Origin: JAXHLG01 sp964505305
GTDB taxonomy: Bacteria > Patescibacteriota > Minisyncoccia > Moranbacterales > DUUL01
DNA length: 10,446 nt
Direction of reading: 5' to 3'
NCBI GenBank assembly: GCA_964505305.1
Contig: CAZDHE010000025.1
Coordinates: forward strand, 1 to 10,446
The number at the start of each line of letters is the position of its first letter. Positions within the stretch are counted from its first letter, which is position 1. Below, piece by piece: positions 1-6,313 of this stretch. The notes under the pieces are model-generated. The model had not been told where the DNA came from and did not search any database. It saw nothing but the letters and a program-made list of their open reading frames with translations. The translations under genes were made by a program, and so were the position numbers.

Positions 1-137
1 TGCCCTTTTGGGTTTGCAGTTTCTTGCGAGCCGGAAGTTGACGTGCTTTTTGAATCGTTAAGAAACAAACAAGCCACGTACCCGGCAGCGGCAAATACCA
101 CCGCAGTTAACAAAACATACACCACACAATTTTTCAT
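1..137 (-). CDS. N-terminus of an exported or membrane-anchored protein (partial)
   Basis: An open frame starts with ATG at 137 and runs off the left edge after 45 codons without a stop. It begins MKNCVVYVLLTAVVFAAAGY, so residues about 4-27 form one hydrophobic segment. A Ser/Thr/Gly-rich stretch (SKSTSTSGSQETANPKG) follows, as expected of a flexible linker after a signal anchor. The Cys at residue 23 is preceded by Tyr-Val-Ala, a poor lipobox, so lipoprotein processing is possible but not supported. An in-frame TAA at 165-167 bounds the frame upstream, and no ATG, GTG or TTG lies between it and 137. There is no Shine-Dalgarno, only an A-rich leader. The function cannot be told from this fragment. 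Confidence 0.65.
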   Translation of the reverse strand, partial: MKNCVVYVLLTAVVFAAAGYVACLFLNDSKSTSTSGSQETANPKG

Positions 138-411
138 TTTTTTACTTTTTACAACAAGAGTATTTTAATGAAACGCATAAAATTCTCTTGGAGTAAAATT
201 TAATTTTTATTATTTTAATTTAAATTGCCAAATTGCATCCCTCCTAATCTCCCTTCAAAAAAGAAAGGATTAGATTCTCTCTTTTTTTATTAAAGAAAGA
301 TTTAAGAAACTTCATTCTGCCGGCTATTAAACCCTTTTTTCTTTTAAAAGAAAGAGACAAAATGTTCTTTATAAATTAACAAGGAGCATTATAAAATTAA
401 CAGCCAACTTT
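138..411. other. AT-rich intergenic region with weak signals
   Basis: This gap lies between the partial gene at the left edge and the acidic secreted protein. It holds a perfect 16-bp A/T-rich palindrome at 338-353 (TTTCTTTTAAAAGAAA) and an isolated TATAAT on the minus strand at 388-393 with no fitting -35. Oligo-A and oligo-T tracts at 258-287 could fold weakly. I see no GC-rich terminator hairpin for the gene ending at 412 and no coding frame. Confidence 0.5.
204..231 (-). promoter_or_regulatory. Possible promoter for the left-edge gene
   Basis: The minus strand shows TTGGCA (226-231), a 16-base spacer and TAAAAA (204-209). The TTGGCA -35 recurs at two better promoters in this window (6158-6163 and 9954-9959). 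The -10 is poor and the surroundings are very AT-rich, so chance is a real possibility. Confidence 0.25.
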
Positions 412-1473
412 TTATTCTTCTTCCTCTAAATTTTCATTAAAATCAGTTTCCTCCTCTCCTTCTTCCTCTTCATCTTCTTCTTCCTCTTCTTCAGCCTGGT
501 TGTCAACATCGCTTTGCAAAACCTCCTCTACCTCACTTTCAAGTTGCTGTTCTTCGCTCTCGTCTACACCATCCTCGCTATAATCACTATTTAGCTTAAA
601 CATCCATCCCAGCAAACTAAACCCGCTATTTTCTTTTTCTCTTATGAAGTTTTTAATTTCCTCTCTTTCCTTCATCAAAACAACCAGTTGCTCTTTGACA
701 ATTTCTTTTCCTTCTTGGCTTTCCATTTCTTCCAACGCTCTTACTAATTCTTCCATTTGAGCCTTGTTCCTGCTTAAAGTGCTTCTCAATTCACCCAAGT
801 TTTTATAATCTTCTCCCAAAAGGAATTTTTGAAAGCCCTTTCTCTGCTCCGCCTTTTCTATTTTTTCAGCAACTTGCTCTCCATACTGAACATGTTTTTG
901 AGCTATTTGTTCCATTCTATTCTGCATTGGCTCGCTCTCCTGATTTCCGGCTTGCTCTAATTTTTTACCAACTTCTTGAGCTATTTGTCTGTGCATTTGG
1001 CCTTTATTACCCTGAGTTTGAGACAATTTCTCTTGAATGGTTTCTTGAGCCGATTGAATAGCTCTTGTTTTGTTCATCTCTCCCACTCCCGCTTCACCGG
1101 GATTACCAGAATTGCCAGAATTGCCGGGATTGTTTTCTTGAACTTGAATCTGCATTTCTTGCCCTTCTCCTCGATTCTGATCGCCTCTTTCATTGGCATT
1201 GCCACCGGCATCTTCCGGTCGATTTCCCGGCTTCTCTGTATCGGCTTCTTCTGAAGGGGCATTGTTTTGAGCATTACCCGGACCGGGAAAGGGCATAACT
1301 TCCGAGGAATCTTCTCTGCCAGCTCCACCGGGGGATTCGTTTTTAACATCTTCATTGCTATTAGCCCCCTGGGAAGGCTGGCCTTGAGCGCCGACAAATC
1401 CGGCCTGAACAAAAACGCCTACCAGAAAAACCAACGTCCCCAGCCAAATTTTTTTCATTTTTAATTTCTTCAT
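412..1473 (-). CDS. Secreted protein with helical domain and poly-acidic C-terminal tail, unknown function
   Basis: This 353-residue protein has an N-terminal signal peptide: lysines at 2-8, a hydrophobic core at about 10-26, and a likely cut after VGA at 27-29. Residues 30-132 are a low-complexity linker rich in Gly, Asn, Pro, Glu and Ser, including NPGNSGNSGNPG at 115-126. Residues 133-282 are Gln/Glu/Lys-rich with helical and coiled-coil character. A short hydrophobic patch follows (GFSLLGWMF, 284-292). Residues 296-353 are almost entirely Glu, Asp and Ser, ending in runs of Glu. The layout recalls the poorly characterised exported helical proteins of Patescibacteria, but I recognise no family. 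ATG 1473 has no Shine-Dalgarno; ATG at residue 6 is an alternative start. It has its own strong promoter at 1560-1588 and appears monocistronic. No catalytic motif is visible. A surface or periplasmic cation-binding or scaffold role is speculation. Confidence 0.8.
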   Translation of the reverse strand: MKKLKMKKIWLGTLVFLVGVFVQAGFVGAQGQPSQGANSNEDVKNESPGGAGREDSSEVMPFPGPGNAQNNAPSEEADTEKPGNRPEDAGGNANERGDQNRGEGQEMQIQVQENNPGNSGNSGNPGEAGVGEMNKTRAIQSAQETIQEKLSQTQGNKGQMHRQIAQEVGKKLEQAGNQESEPMQNRMEQIAQKHVQYGEQVAEKIEKAEQRKGFQKFLLGEDYKNLGELRSTLSRNKAQMEELVRALEEMESQEGKEIVKEQLVVLMKEREEIKNFIREKENSGFSLLGWMFKLNSDYSEDGVDESEEQQLESEVEEVLQSDVDNQAEEEEEEDEEEEGEEETDFNENLEEEE

Positions 1474-1559
1474 TTTTTCATTTTTAATTTTTATATTTAA
1501 AATTGATTATTTTTACTTTTTTAAAAAAGATTAAAAAACCGGAAATTTTCTACACTTTA

Positions 1560-1588
1560 ATAATAATAAATAAATATACACTTGTCAA
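1560..1588 (-). promoter_or_regulatory. Strong sigma70-type promoter for the 353-residue secreted protein
   Basis: On the minus strand a consensus TTGACA (1583-1588) is followed by exactly 17 bases and TATTAT (1560-1565, five of six matches to TATAAT). Transcription would begin near 1553, giving an AT-rich leader of about 80 bases before ATG 1473. It sits directly after the terminator of the preceding operon, which supports it as a real start point. Confidence 0.75.
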
Positions 1589-1606
1589 TAAAAATTGCAA
1601 TCCTGT

Positions 1607-1645
1607 AAAAAAGCGCCCTGATTAAACTTTAACAAAGGCGCTTTT
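1607..1645 (-). terminator. Rho-independent terminator of the prfB operon
   Basis: On the minus strand AAAAGCGCC (1645-1637) pairs with GGCGCTTTT (1617-1609), a perfect 9-bp stem around a 19-base loop, and the T run continues to 1607. It begins 32 bases after the stop of the 62-residue gene and immediately precedes the next promoter. The other strand also carries four Ts after the stem, so weak bidirectional action is possible. Confidence 0.85.
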
Positions 1646-1676
1646 CCTGTTTGCTTATCAAAAAAACTTTAAAAAT

Positions 1677-1865
1677 CTACCTTGCCGGTCTTGCCAAAAT
1701 TTTATTCAATTTTTTTTGAATATCCTGCAAATCTTTTTCCAATTCCCTTAATTCTTCTTTAGTGGCTCGGTTTTCCAAACTCCTCAACTGAGACAAAACC
1801 TGATTTTTAACTTGATTTGCCTCTGTTAAAACGCCGACGGCTTCATTTTTATTAACAAAGTTCAT
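1677..1865 (-). CDS. Small coiled-coil protein, unknown function
   Basis: This 62-residue product is mostly helical, with heptad-like spacing of hydrophobic residues from about residue 12 to 58 (LTEANQVKNQVLSQLRSLEN, then LRELEKDLQDIQKKLNKIL). It has no signal peptide or membrane segment, so it is probably cytosolic and oligomeric. Its ATG overlaps the TGA of the nucleotidyltransferase gene (ATGA at 1862-1865). A good Shine-Dalgarno, GGAGG in ACGGAGGAGAGAGGTATG, lies inside the end of that gene. Both features argue for a real, translationally coupled gene despite its size. A hairpin terminator follows. I do not recognise the family; a partner of the upstream enzyme or a generic helical small protein are both possible. 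Confidence 0.7.
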   Translation of the reverse strand: MNFVNKNEAVGVLTEANQVKNQVLSQLRSLENRATKEELRELEKDLQDIQKKLNKILARPAR

Positions 1866-2542
1866 ACCTCTCTCCTCCGTTGAATAAAGTTCTCCAAATC
1901 CTTCAAGCTATTTATACCAAAGAAAGAATTTGCCAAAGAAACCTCTACCGGAACATCTCGTGACATTTTTACTACGGTTTGAGGTAGTCCGTATTCCCTC
2001 CCTCCTTTTATGGAAACCAGCTTGTAGTCAAAGAACTTTTTCTGCAAAACATAAACCCCGCAATTCAATAAAGCCTCCTTTTCTTGGTGATTGCCTTCTA
2101 TTATAGACACTAAGTTGCCCTTTTTGTCAAGAACAACCTTGCCGCCGGAGAACTCACCCTTTACCTTTTTTACCAAAATGCTGTTATTTTTCTCGCAAAC
2201 TTTCCCAAGACTCTCTTTTTGATGAATATCATCACTATTCAAAATCAGAAACTTTTCCTTTAATAAATCTTTGCACTGCCAAAGCGCATGTCCGGTTCCT
2301 TTCTGATCTTTTTGTTTTGCATACTTGATTTTTCTTCCTCGATATTCGTTTCCCAAATATTTTTCAATCATCTCTCCCAAGTATCCCACCACGATTATGA
2401 CTTCTGTTATACTCTCGGGCAGACTGTCAAAAACATAATCAATCAAAACCTTGCCATCAACTTCGATTAAAGGTTTGGGTTTGTTATCGGTCAGCGGTTT
2501 TAGCCTGGTGCCTTTGCCGGCTGCCAGAATGACTGCTTGCAT
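1862..2542 (-). CDS. Sugar-phosphate nucleotidyltransferase (NTP_transferase family, GlmU-N-like)
   Basis: This 226-residue enzyme should transfer a nucleotidyl group from an NTP to a sugar 1-phosphate, making an activated sugar in the cytosol. The signature loop LAAGKGTRLKPLTDNKPKPL spans residues 6-25, with Lys23 as the expected substrate-binding lysine. KGTGHAL at 81-87 resembles the GlmU nucleotide and sugar loop (L-G-T-x-H-A). NSDD at 102-105 supplies the usual metal-binding aspartate. FFGINSLKDLENF at 208-220 matches the closing helix of the domain. There is no left-handed beta-helix, so this is not a full GlmU; the length equals the catalytic domain alone. Candidate substrates are Glc-1-P, GlcNAc-1-P and Man-1-P, and the sequence does not decide. 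It lies 29 bases after prfB and is coupled by ATGA to the next gene. A UTP:glucose-1-P activity would feed the dehydrogenase at 6314-7657, which is inference only. Confidence 0.88.
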   Translation of the reverse strand: MQAVILAAGKGTRLKPLTDNKPKPLIEVDGKVLIDYVFDSLPESITEVIIVVGYLGEMIEKYLGNEYRGRKIKYAKQKDQKGTGHALWQCKDLLKEKFLILNSDDIHQKESLGKVCEKNNSILVKKVKGEFSGGKVVLDKKGNLVSIIEGNHQEKEALLNCGVYVLQKKFFDYKLVSIKGGREYGLPQTVVKMSRDVPVEVSLANSFFGINSLKDLENFIQRRREV

Positions 2543-2571
2543 AAGAAAGTTTAAAATATAAATCTTGATTA

Positions 2572-3670
2572 TTATTTTGAATACTGATGCTTTAAGTAGC
2601 TTTCCAGGAACAAAGATATGCCACCCTCCATAACACTTTCGACATCACTTGTTTGAAAATCGGTCCGGTGATCTTTGACCATCTTGTAAGGATGAAAAAT
2701 ATAGGAACGTATTTGATTTCCCCATTCAATAGACTTTTTCTCTCCTTTAAGCGCTTCCTCTTCTTGCCTTTTTTTCGCCTCAAAATAATCAACCAGCTTG
2801 GCTTTTAAAACTTTCATAGCCTGCTCTCTATTTTTTTGTTGAGATCTATCGCTTTGGCAAGAAACCACCGTCCCGGTAGGCAGATGCGTAATCCGCACTG
2901 CCGAATCAGTAGTGTTGACATGCTGGCCTCCGGCCCCGGAAGATCTGAAAGTGTCCACCCTGAGGTCTCTAGGGCTAATTTCCACTTCCTCGCTCTTTTT
3001 CAATACCGGCCAAACTTCCACCGCGGCAAAAGAAGTTTGCCTCAGCGCGCTGGCGTTGAAGGGCGACTGCCTCACTAATCGATGCACTCCTTTTTCTCCT
3101 TTTAAATATCCAAAAGCCCTTCTTCCCTTGATTTCCAAAATAGCTTTCTTGATTCCCGCTTCCGACCCTTCGCTTTTAGTTATAATTTCGGACTTAAAAC
3201 CTTCTTTTTGGCAAAACTTTAAATACATTTTCAAAAGCATTTCCGCCCAATCCTGAGCATCCGAACCTCCGGCTCCGGCATAAATCTCCAAAATGGCATC
3301 ATTCTCGTCATATTTGCCTCCAAAAAAAGATTTTACCTCAAAAGCGCTCAATTTTTCTTCCACTTTTTTTGCCACATCTTGGGCTAACTCCAAATCCTCC
3401 GATTCAACTTTTTCTCCCTCAATTAACTCCCTTAAATCTTTCAAATCTTCTTTTAAGGCCTCTCTTTCTTGAAGTTCTTTTTTTAATTCTTCCAGTTCTT
3501 TTAGTTTTTCTCCGGCTTCAGAAGGATTATCCCAAAAATCTTCTCCGGCAGAAATTTCTTCTAATTCTTCAATGCGTTTTTGCTTTTTTTTCCAGTCAAA
3601 GACAGTCGTCCAAATGGACGAATTTATCTTCTAATTGCTTGGTTTTTTCTCTTGTTTCTTCTAAATTCAT
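2572..3670 (-). CDS. prfB: Peptide chain release factor 2, with programmed +1 frameshift
   Basis: RF2 recognises UGA and UAA in the ribosomal A site and triggers peptide release. The first frame starts at ATG 3670 and encodes 24 residues ending ...DDCL, then meets TGA at 3596-3598. A +1 shift at CTT-TGA-C enters the long frame (DWKKKQKRIEELEEISAG...) that runs to TAA at 2572. The joined product is 365 residues, the length of the E. coli protein. The stop-codon recognition tripeptide SPF falls at about 202-204 and the catalytic GGQ at 247-249 (SSGAGGQHVNTTDSAVRI). The FWDNP segment in the N-terminal helical domain is also typical. A simple ORF caller would start at TTG 3444 and lose the first 75 residues. 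It heads an operon with the nucleotidyltransferase 29 bases on. There is no Shine-Dalgarno, and the leader is very short if the promoter at 3688-3716 is used. Confidence 0.96.
3595..3601 (-). promoter_or_regulatory. prfB autoregulatory +1 frameshift site (CTT TGA C)
   Basis: Reading the minus strand from 3601, the sequence is CTTTGAC: Leu codon CTT, in-frame TGA, then C, the weak termination context found at RF2 shift sites. Slipping one base gives CTT-GAC (Leu-Asp), as in E. coli RF2. When RF2 is scarce, slow termination favours the shift and more RF2 is made. The bases just before it, CATTTGGACGACTGT, lack the AGGGGG Shine-Dalgarno-like stimulator that sits three bases upstream of CTT in E. 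coli. Confidence 0.93.
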
Positions 3671-3687
3671 AATCTAAAAATTTTTAT

Positions 3688-3716
3688 ACTATAATTTACT
3701 ATGGGACTGTTTCCAA
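3688..3716 (-). promoter_or_regulatory. Probable promoter of the prfB operon
   Basis: The minus strand reads TTGGAA (3711-3716), 17 bases, TATAGT (3688-3693). The predicted start near 3681 would leave a leader of only about 10 bases before ATG 3670, too short for a normal Shine-Dalgarno. That agrees with none being visible there. Confidence 0.55.
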
Positions 3717-3756
3717 ATACCATTTCGTTACAAAATTTCTAATTTTATTATCCGGC

Positions 3757-3790
3757 ATTTCAGCCCCTTACCCCTTGTTTCTTGCTTCTT
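3757..3790. repeat. Diverged copy of the dispersed 34-base intergenic repeat
   Basis: This stretch between prfB and aspS aligns without gaps to 10170-10203, matching at 27 of 34 positions by my count. Both begin ATTTCA and end CTTGCTTCTT. It lies in non-coding DNA just after the aspS stop (minus-strand sense), where no hairpin terminator is visible. Confidence 0.55.
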
Positions 3791-3838
3791 TTCTCCTACT
3801 TCTTGCCCTCATATACAAACTTACCCAAAGACCGCTCC

Positions 3839-5605
3839 TCAATCCTCCTTAACTTCAATATTCAATTCTTCCAGTTGATCTTTGCTAATCTCACTCGGCG
3901 CTTGCATAGTCAAATCCCTGCCGTCTCCGGTTTTGGGAAACGCCATCACATCTCTGATACTGGACTTGCCCAATAAAAGCATTAAGAGTCTATCCAAACC
4001 CAAAGCAATGCCTCCATGGGGAGGAGCTCCATACTCAAAAGCTTTTAAAAAGTGATTAAACTGCTTCTTTTTTTGCTCATCAAAGCCTATCAAATCAAAA
4101 ACTTTTTCTTGAATTTCTTTTTTGTGAATACGCAAGCTTCCTCCGGCTACTTCGCAACCGTTGGCAACCACGTCATACTGCTGGCAGCGAGCTTTTTCCG
4201 GCTCCGTATCAAGCAATTTCTCGTCTCCCTCTTTCGGAGCGGTAAACATATGATGCGAAGGAGCCAATTGGCCATGCTCCCAAACAAACAAAGGGAAATT
4301 AACCACCAGAGCAAGGGCTATCTTGTTTTTATCAATCAAGTCAAGTTTTCTGGCTAATTCGCGCCTAAGTTCCCCGAGAGCTTCACAAACCACTTCTTCT
4401 TTGTCAGCGCCAAAGAAAATGATATCCCCCGATTCAGCTTTCATTTTTTCCACAATCTTGCCGGACAATTCCTCTCCCAAAAATTTCACTATCGGAGATT
4501 GCAATCCACCATTTTCCTTAACAACGATATAAGCTAATCCTTTGGCTCCAAACTCACTGACAAATTGAGTTAAGTTGTCGATATCGCCTCGGCTAAAACC
4601 GGCTCCCTTTTTGGCGCAAATTGCCCGCACCACGCCGCCTTTTTCCGCCGCATCAGCAAAAACTTTAAAACCGCAACCCTTAACTTCTTCAGTTAAATCC
4701 TCTATTTCCAAACCGAACCGCAAATCCGGCCTATCAGTTCCGTATTTCAACAAAGCCTCGTCATGATCAATTCTTTTCCAGGGTTTAAACATAATTTCTT
4801 TTTCCGGGAAAACTTTTTCTATTGCCTCGGTTAGCATTTTTTCGATCAATTGCAGCATATCTTCCCTTTCCACAAAAGATTGCTCAATATCCAATTGAGT
4901 AAACTCGGCCTGCCTGTCGCCTCGAGTATCTTCATCCCGAAAACATCTGGCTAACTGAAAATATTTATCTACTCCGGCTATCATTAAAAATTGTTTGTAC
5001 TGCTGAGGAGATTGAACAAGCGCATAAAATTCCCCCGGATGAAGCCTGGACGGAACCAGAAAATCCCTGGCCCCCTCGGGAGTGCTTTTGCCCAAATAAG
5101 GAGTTTCCACCTCCAAAAAATCCTCTCCAGAGAGATAATCTTTCAAATATTTTACAAATTGATGTCTTTTTTGAAGAATTTTTACATTCTCATTCCTTCT
5201 TAAATCCACATATCTGAATTCCATTCTCTTTTCTTCCTTAACATCTATCTTCTTTTCTTCTTCCAATTCAAAAGGCGGGGTTTTGGATGAATTTAAAACT
5301 GTTATTTTTGCGGCTTCCACTTCTATTTCTCCGGTTTTCATTTTTTCATTAACCATCTCACCAGGTCTTTCAGCCACAATTCCCTCAACTTGAACTACCC
5401 ACTCGTTCCTTAATTTGTCGGCCTCCCGCCAAGCCTTCTTGTTTTTATCCGGGTCAAATTTAATCTGAACCAAGCCATAACGATCCCTTAAATCAATAAA
5501 AATAACTCCGCCGTGGTCTCGGCGCCTGTGCACCCATCCGGCAAGCTTAACCGCCTCTTCCTTATTTTTCTTGTTTAATTCCCCGCAAGTGTGGCTTCTT
5601 AGCAT
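3839..5605 (-). CDS. aspS: Aspartyl-tRNA synthetase, bacterial type, probably non-discriminating
   Basis: This 588-residue class II synthetase charges tRNA with aspartate in the cytosol. The N-terminal OB-fold anticodon-binding domain covers about 1-105 (GWVHRRRDHGGVIFIDLRDR at 23-42). Motif 2 appears as RDEDTRGDRQAEFTQLD at 223-239. The GAD insertion domain, the mark of the bacterial type, lies at roughly 290-410. Motif 3 is GIALGLDRLLMLL at 532-544, followed by IRDVMAFPKT. Residue 31 is His. In Pseudomonas aeruginosa AspRS, His31 contributes to acceptance of tRNA-Asn, whereas discriminating E. coli AspRS has Leu there. This hints that Asp-tRNA-Asn is made and then amidated by GatCAB. The length is normal and no motif is missing. 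ATG 5605 has no Shine-Dalgarno and no convincing promoter was found. The gene stands alone, over 160 bases from prfB. Confidence 0.97.
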   Translation of the reverse strand: MLRSHTCGELNKKNKEEAVKLAGWVHRRRDHGGVIFIDLRDRYGLVQIKFDPDKNKKAWREADKLRNEWVVQVEGIVAERPGEMVNEKMKTGEIEVEAAKITVLNSSKTPPFELEEEKKIDVKEEKRMEFRYVDLRRNENVKILQKRHQFVKYLKDYLSGEDFLEVETPYLGKSTPEGARDFLVPSRLHPGEFYALVQSPQQYKQFLMIAGVDKYFQLARCFRDEDTRGDRQAEFTQLDIEQSFVEREDMLQLIEKMLTEAIEKVFPEKEIMFKPWKRIDHDEALLKYGTDRPDLRFGLEIEDLTEEVKGCGFKVFADAAEKGGVVRAICAKKGAGFSRGDIDNLTQFVSEFGAKGLAYIVVKENGGLQSPIVKFLGEELSGKIVEKMKAESGDIIFFGADKEEVVCEALGELRRELARKLDLIDKNKIALALVVNFPLFVWEHGQLAPSHHMFTAPKEGDEKLLDTEPEKARCQQYDVVANGCEVAGGSLRIHKKEIQEKVFDLIGFDEQKKKQFNHFLKAFEYGAPPHGGIALGLDRLLMLLLGKSSIRDVMAFPKTGDGRDLTMQAPSEISKDQLEELNIEVKED

Positions 5606-5630
5606 ATATTTATGTTAGCATTTTAGCATT
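5599..5630 (-). repeat. Three ATGCTA repeats at the aspS start, two making mini-frames
   Basis: On the minus strand the octamer AATGCTAA occurs twice in tandem (5615-5630), and the aspS start itself reads TATGCTAA (5599-5606). The first ATG (5627-5629) gives Met-Leu-Lys-Cys-stop and the second (5619-5621) Met-Leu-Thr-stop, both just ahead of the real start. Whether this matters for initiation is unknown; it may be simple slippage repetition. Confidence 0.45.
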
Positions 5631-5785
5631 TTAATATCATCGCTTCAGCTTGTTATTAAACTTAATCCATTATTCAAATTCCTTGCATATAAAGTCCCAA
5701 AAAAACATTCCGATAAATCTTTTCCTGTTATTAAAAATGAAATGATGATGATTTCATCATAACGGAACAATAAGAAAAAATCAAG

Positions 5786-5814
5786 AAAAAACCGGCTGAC
5801 ATTTTGCCAACCGG
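5786..5814 (-). terminator. Rho-independent terminator of the 89-residue gene
   Basis: On the minus strand CCGGTTGGCA (5814-5805) can pair with TGTCAGCCGG (5801-5792) over about 10 bp, including two G-T wobbles, around a tiny A-rich loop. TTTTTT follows at 5791-5786. It lies about 29 bases after the stop codon at 5843, the usual distance. Confidence 0.88.
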
Positions 5815-5842
5815 CCTTATTTTTCATTCTCGTTTTCACTCC

Positions 5843-6112
5843 TCACTGCCTGTTCTCTCTTTTTTTCTTTTTCATCTCCTCATAAACTCTAAGCTTGTGC
5901 TGAGTGATAACCTTGGAAAAAGTTGCGTTCATAATAACCACTTGGTCTCCCACGATAACAGCCCTCCTGCTGTTTTTTACCGATTCCACTCTTGCTCTTC
6001 CATTTTTAATTTTTTTTCTTAAAGTTTTAGGGGAATAATAAGTCAATTCACCTCCGGATTCATTAAAAATCTTCTCTATTGCGTGCCGCGAGGCCGTCTT
6101 ATGAAAACGCAT
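5843..6112 (-). CDS. Small basic protein, unknown function
   Basis: This 89-residue cytosolic product has no signal peptide or membrane segment. It is strongly basic, with KTLRKKIKNGRAR at 29-41 and MKKKKRENR at 80-88. The middle (about 50-70, RAVIVGDQVVIMNATFSKVI) alternates hydrophobic residues as beta strands do. The charge suggests contact with RNA, DNA or the ribosome, but no known motif is visible and I do not recognise the family. It has the best expression signals in the window: TTGGCA-16-TATAAT, then AAAGGAGG (6121-6128) eight bases before ATG 6112, and a strong terminator just after the stop. That argues firmly for a real, well-expressed, single-gene unit. Confidence 0.85.
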   Translation of the reverse strand: MRFHKTASRHAIEKIFNESGGELTYYSPKTLRKKIKNGRARVESVKNSRRAVIVGDQVVIMNATFSKVITQHKLRVYEEMKKKKRENRQ

Positions 6113-6135
6113 ATCCCAAACCTCCTTTTTCTTTC

Positions 6136-6163
6136 ATTATACAGTTTTTGATTTATTTGCCAA
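6136..6163 (-). promoter_or_regulatory. Strong promoter of the 89-residue gene
   Basis: The minus strand shows TTGGCA (6158-6163), a 16-base spacer and a perfect TATAAT (6136-6141). Transcription would start near 6129, right at the Shine-Dalgarno AAAGGAGG (6121-6128), leaving a compact leader of about 17 bases. Confidence 0.8.
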
Positions 6164-6264
6164 CCTATTCAATAATTATCCTTAAGATATCCTCCAAAAT
6201 CTAATAACGGAAAATACTCTAAAACTACTTAAATATCTTCAACACTTTGACTATAAATATAAAT

Positions 6265-6294
6265 AAAAAACCCGAACAAGCTTTCTTGTCCGGG
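6265..6294 (-). terminator. Rho-independent terminator of the UDP-glucose dehydrogenase gene
   Basis: On the minus strand CCCGGACAAG (6294-6285) pairs with CTTGTTCGGG (6280-6271): 10 bp with one G-T wobble and an AAAG tetraloop. TTTTTT follows (6270-6265). It begins 20 bases after the stop at 6314. Confidence 0.93.
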
Positions 6295-6313
6295 CTTTAA
6301 GGTTTTAAAAAGT

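Noticed and set aside
976..1464. Several open frames on both strands overlapping the 353-residue secreted protein
   Set aside because: They are shadows of a low-complexity gene that has a signal peptide and its own strong promoter.
2836..3256. Plus-strand open frames within prfB
   Set aside because: They are antisense to the SPF- and GGQ-coding region of RF2 and show no independent signals.
2572..3444. prfB as a 290-residue protein starting at TTG 3444
   Set aside because: Homology to RF2 continues upstream in the same frame to 3597 and joins ATG 3670 through the CTT-TGA-C shift site, giving the standard 365 residues.
3596..3598. TGA in the prfB leader as evidence of UGA recoding (genetic code 25)
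   Set aside because: Reading it as Gly would stay in the wrong frame. The +1 site explains it, RF2 itself is present, and other genes here end in TGA.
5745..5760. ATGATGATTTCATCAT inverted repeat upstream of aspS, considered as a T-box or other leader structure
   Set aside because: Only 6-7 bp of AT-rich stem with a minimal loop, no T-box motif and no terminator before aspS.
5645..5839. Minus-strand open frame of 64 codons
   Set aside because: Its start lies ahead of the terminator hairpin of the 89-residue gene and the frame runs straight through it. There is no Shine-Dalgarno and no recognisable protein features.
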